From positions 1 to 64,000 of the forward strand of contig MGDH01000038.1 of assembly GCA_001790855.1 (NCBI GenBank): a DNA stretch of 64,000 nucleotides. The letters are read 5' to 3'. Position numbers and translations under genes: made by a program. This DNA is from Candidatus Schekmanbacteria bacterium RIFCSPLOWO2_02_FULL_38_14. GTDB taxonomy: Bacteria; Schekmanbacteria; GWA2-38-11. This document shows, piece after piece, positions 63,211 through 64,000 of this stretch (position 1 is the first letter of the stretch; each line of letters begins with the position of its first letter). The notes under the pieces are model-generated. The model made no database searches. It was not told where the DNA came from and was given only the letters and a program-made list of their open reading frames with translations.

Positions 63211-64000
63211 GTGTTTGACAGGGAAAAATTAAGAGAGATTGAAAAGAAAAAGAAGGAATGGGAAGAGAGAATATTAAAAGAATATCTAAAGAAAAATCCT
63301 GAGAGAAAAGAAAAGTTTGTTACAAATTCAGAGCAGGAGATAAGAAGGCTTTATACCCCGCTTGACCTTGAGGAAATAGGGTTTGATTATCTCAAAGACT
63401 CAGGTTTTCCCGGTGATTATCCATATACCCGCGGTATTGACCCAAATATGTACAGAAGCCAGTTCTGGACAATGAGCCAGTATGCCGGCTATGGGTCAGC
63501 AGAGGATACAAACAAGTGGTACAAGTATCTTTTAAAGCAGGGACAAAAGGGGAACAGCGTTGCCTTTGACCTTCCTACACAGCTTGGCTATGATTCAGAC
63601 CACCCAATGTCTTTTGGAGAGGTTGGCAAGGTTGGTGTTGCGGTTGATACCCTTGCGGATATGGAAATTCTTTTTGACGGAATCTCAATTGGCGAGATAC
63701 GCCAGTCAATGACAATTAATGCGTCAGCCTCAATCATTCTTGCTATGTACATAGCAATTGCAGAAAAACAGGGAATAGATAAAAAGGACATAGAGGTTTT
63801 TCTGCAGAATGATATTCTGAAGGAATACATAGGAAGAGGGGCGTATGTTTTCCCTGTAAAGCCCTCATTAAGGCTCGTCACTGATATCATAGAATACTGC
63901 GCAAAAAATATGCCCAAATCAAGCCCACAGCGTGTTTGCGGCTACCATATGAGGGAGTCAGGAGCAACTGCAACCCAGGAAGTTGGCTTTACCCTCTCAA
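63211..64000 (+). CDS. B12-dependent acyl-CoA mutase large subunit, N-terminal part (runs off window)
   Basis: GTG start at 63211; AAGGAG lies 9 bases upstream. About 263 codons are visible before the window ends. The N-terminal half of the mutase (TIM-barrel) is clear: WTMSQYAGYGSAEDTNKWYKYLL, GNSVAFDLPTQLGYDSDHPMS, FDGISIGEIRQSMTINASAS and CGYHMRESGATATQEVG. In the methylmalonyl-CoA mutase numbering I recall, positions 82 and 87 are Arg; here Gln and Ser occupy them (SQFWTMSQY). This suggests a relative with another substrate, e.g. isobutyryl- or hydroxyisobutyryl-CoA. Confidence 0.88.
   Translation, partial: MFDREKLREIEKKKKEWEERILKEYLKKNPERKEKFVTNSEQEIRRLYTPLDLEEIGFDYLKDSGFPGDYPYTRGIDPNMYRSQFWTMSQYAGYGSAEDTNKWYKYLLKQGQKGNSVAFDLPTQLGYDSDHPMSFGEVGKVGVAVDTLADMEILFDGISIGEIRQSMTINASASIILAMYIAIAEKQGIDKKDIEVFLQNDILKEYIGRGAYVFPVKPSLRLVTDIIEYCAKNMPKSSPQRVCGYHMRESGATATQEVGFTLS

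Noticed and set aside
1-64000. tRNA, rRNA or CRISPR array
   Set aside because: I saw no T-loop GGTTCGAAT-type motif with paired stems, no rRNA-like sequence and no regularly spaced direct repeats; the palindromes present are irregularly placed.

Overview
The window comes from a low-GC, Gram-negative bacterium. Gram-negative traits are a type IV pilin, an O-antigen-type ABC exporter, MacAB-like and EmrAB-like efflux systems, lipoproteins and a SurA-like chaperone. Rubrerythrin, a sulfite-reductase-like 4Fe-4S protein, a B12-dependent acyl-CoA mutase and several B12/radical-SAM or PAS-type proteins suggest an anaerobic or microaerophilic life. The gene style (myxobacterial-type pilin, PilGHI-like neighbours, TMTC-like TPR glycosyltransferase, many intergenic palindromes) fits an uncultivated lineage near Desulfobacterota, Nitrospirota or Schekmanbacteria. 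That placement is inference; no rRNA, tRNA or CRISPR array was noticed.

Layout. 0.2-1.0 kb: an MntA/HepT (MNT-HEPN) toxin-antitoxin pair. 1.1-8.4 kb: a flavin-type oxidase, an unknown protein, a membrane TPR glycosyltransferase and carB. 8.5-14.3 kb: a pilus module with a sigma-54-type promoter, a deleted pilin copy, an intact pilin, a terminator, an O-antigen-ligase-like protein, a TPR protein and a two-gene ABC transporter resembling Myxococcus PilG/PilH/PilI. 14.3-22.5 kb (minus strand): a compact surface-polysaccharide operon (epimerase with a zinc-ribbon insert, Wzm, Wzt, methyltransferase with coiled coil and membrane tail, two GT2 enzymes, a B12-binding radical SAM protein, a GT4-type enzyme). 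22.7-26.1 kb: a TetR-EmrA-EmrB-like efflux operon with a perfect palindromic operator. 26.2-29.5 kb: a MacA/MacB-type tripartite efflux operon. 29.8-37.9 kb: rubrerythrin, uvrA, lipoprotein, thioredoxin-like, peptidyl-prolyl isomerase, queF, MBL-fold hydrolase and a PCP_red/sulfite-reductase-like iron-sulfur fusion. 37.9-46.1 kb: two large sensor kinases around a RAYT transposase and a GAF/HD-GYP protein. 46.3-53.7 kb: LOG-type protein, glutamine amidotransferase, lipoprotein, acyltransferase, cysK, uppP, GIY-YIG gene, NhaD-like antiporter and THEP1-like NTPase. 53.9-64 kb: serA, KefB-like antiporter, HtpX with an EF-hand loop, an M20 peptidase remnant, two exported proteins, a tiny Lys-rich gene, ndk, a small conserved protein, thiolase and the start of an acyl-CoA mutase that runs off the window.

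A striking theme is the density of intergenic palindromes: at least nine sequence families (called R1 to R9 below), many sitting exactly at gene boundaries. Two of them bracket small nuclease genes of unrelated folds (a RAYT and a GIY-YIG protein), and in both cases the stop codon of the nuclease gene is the first triplet of the repeat. This shared architecture, the deleted pilin copy under a sigma-54 promoter, the EF-hand in HtpX and the PCP_red fusion are the observations most worth following up.
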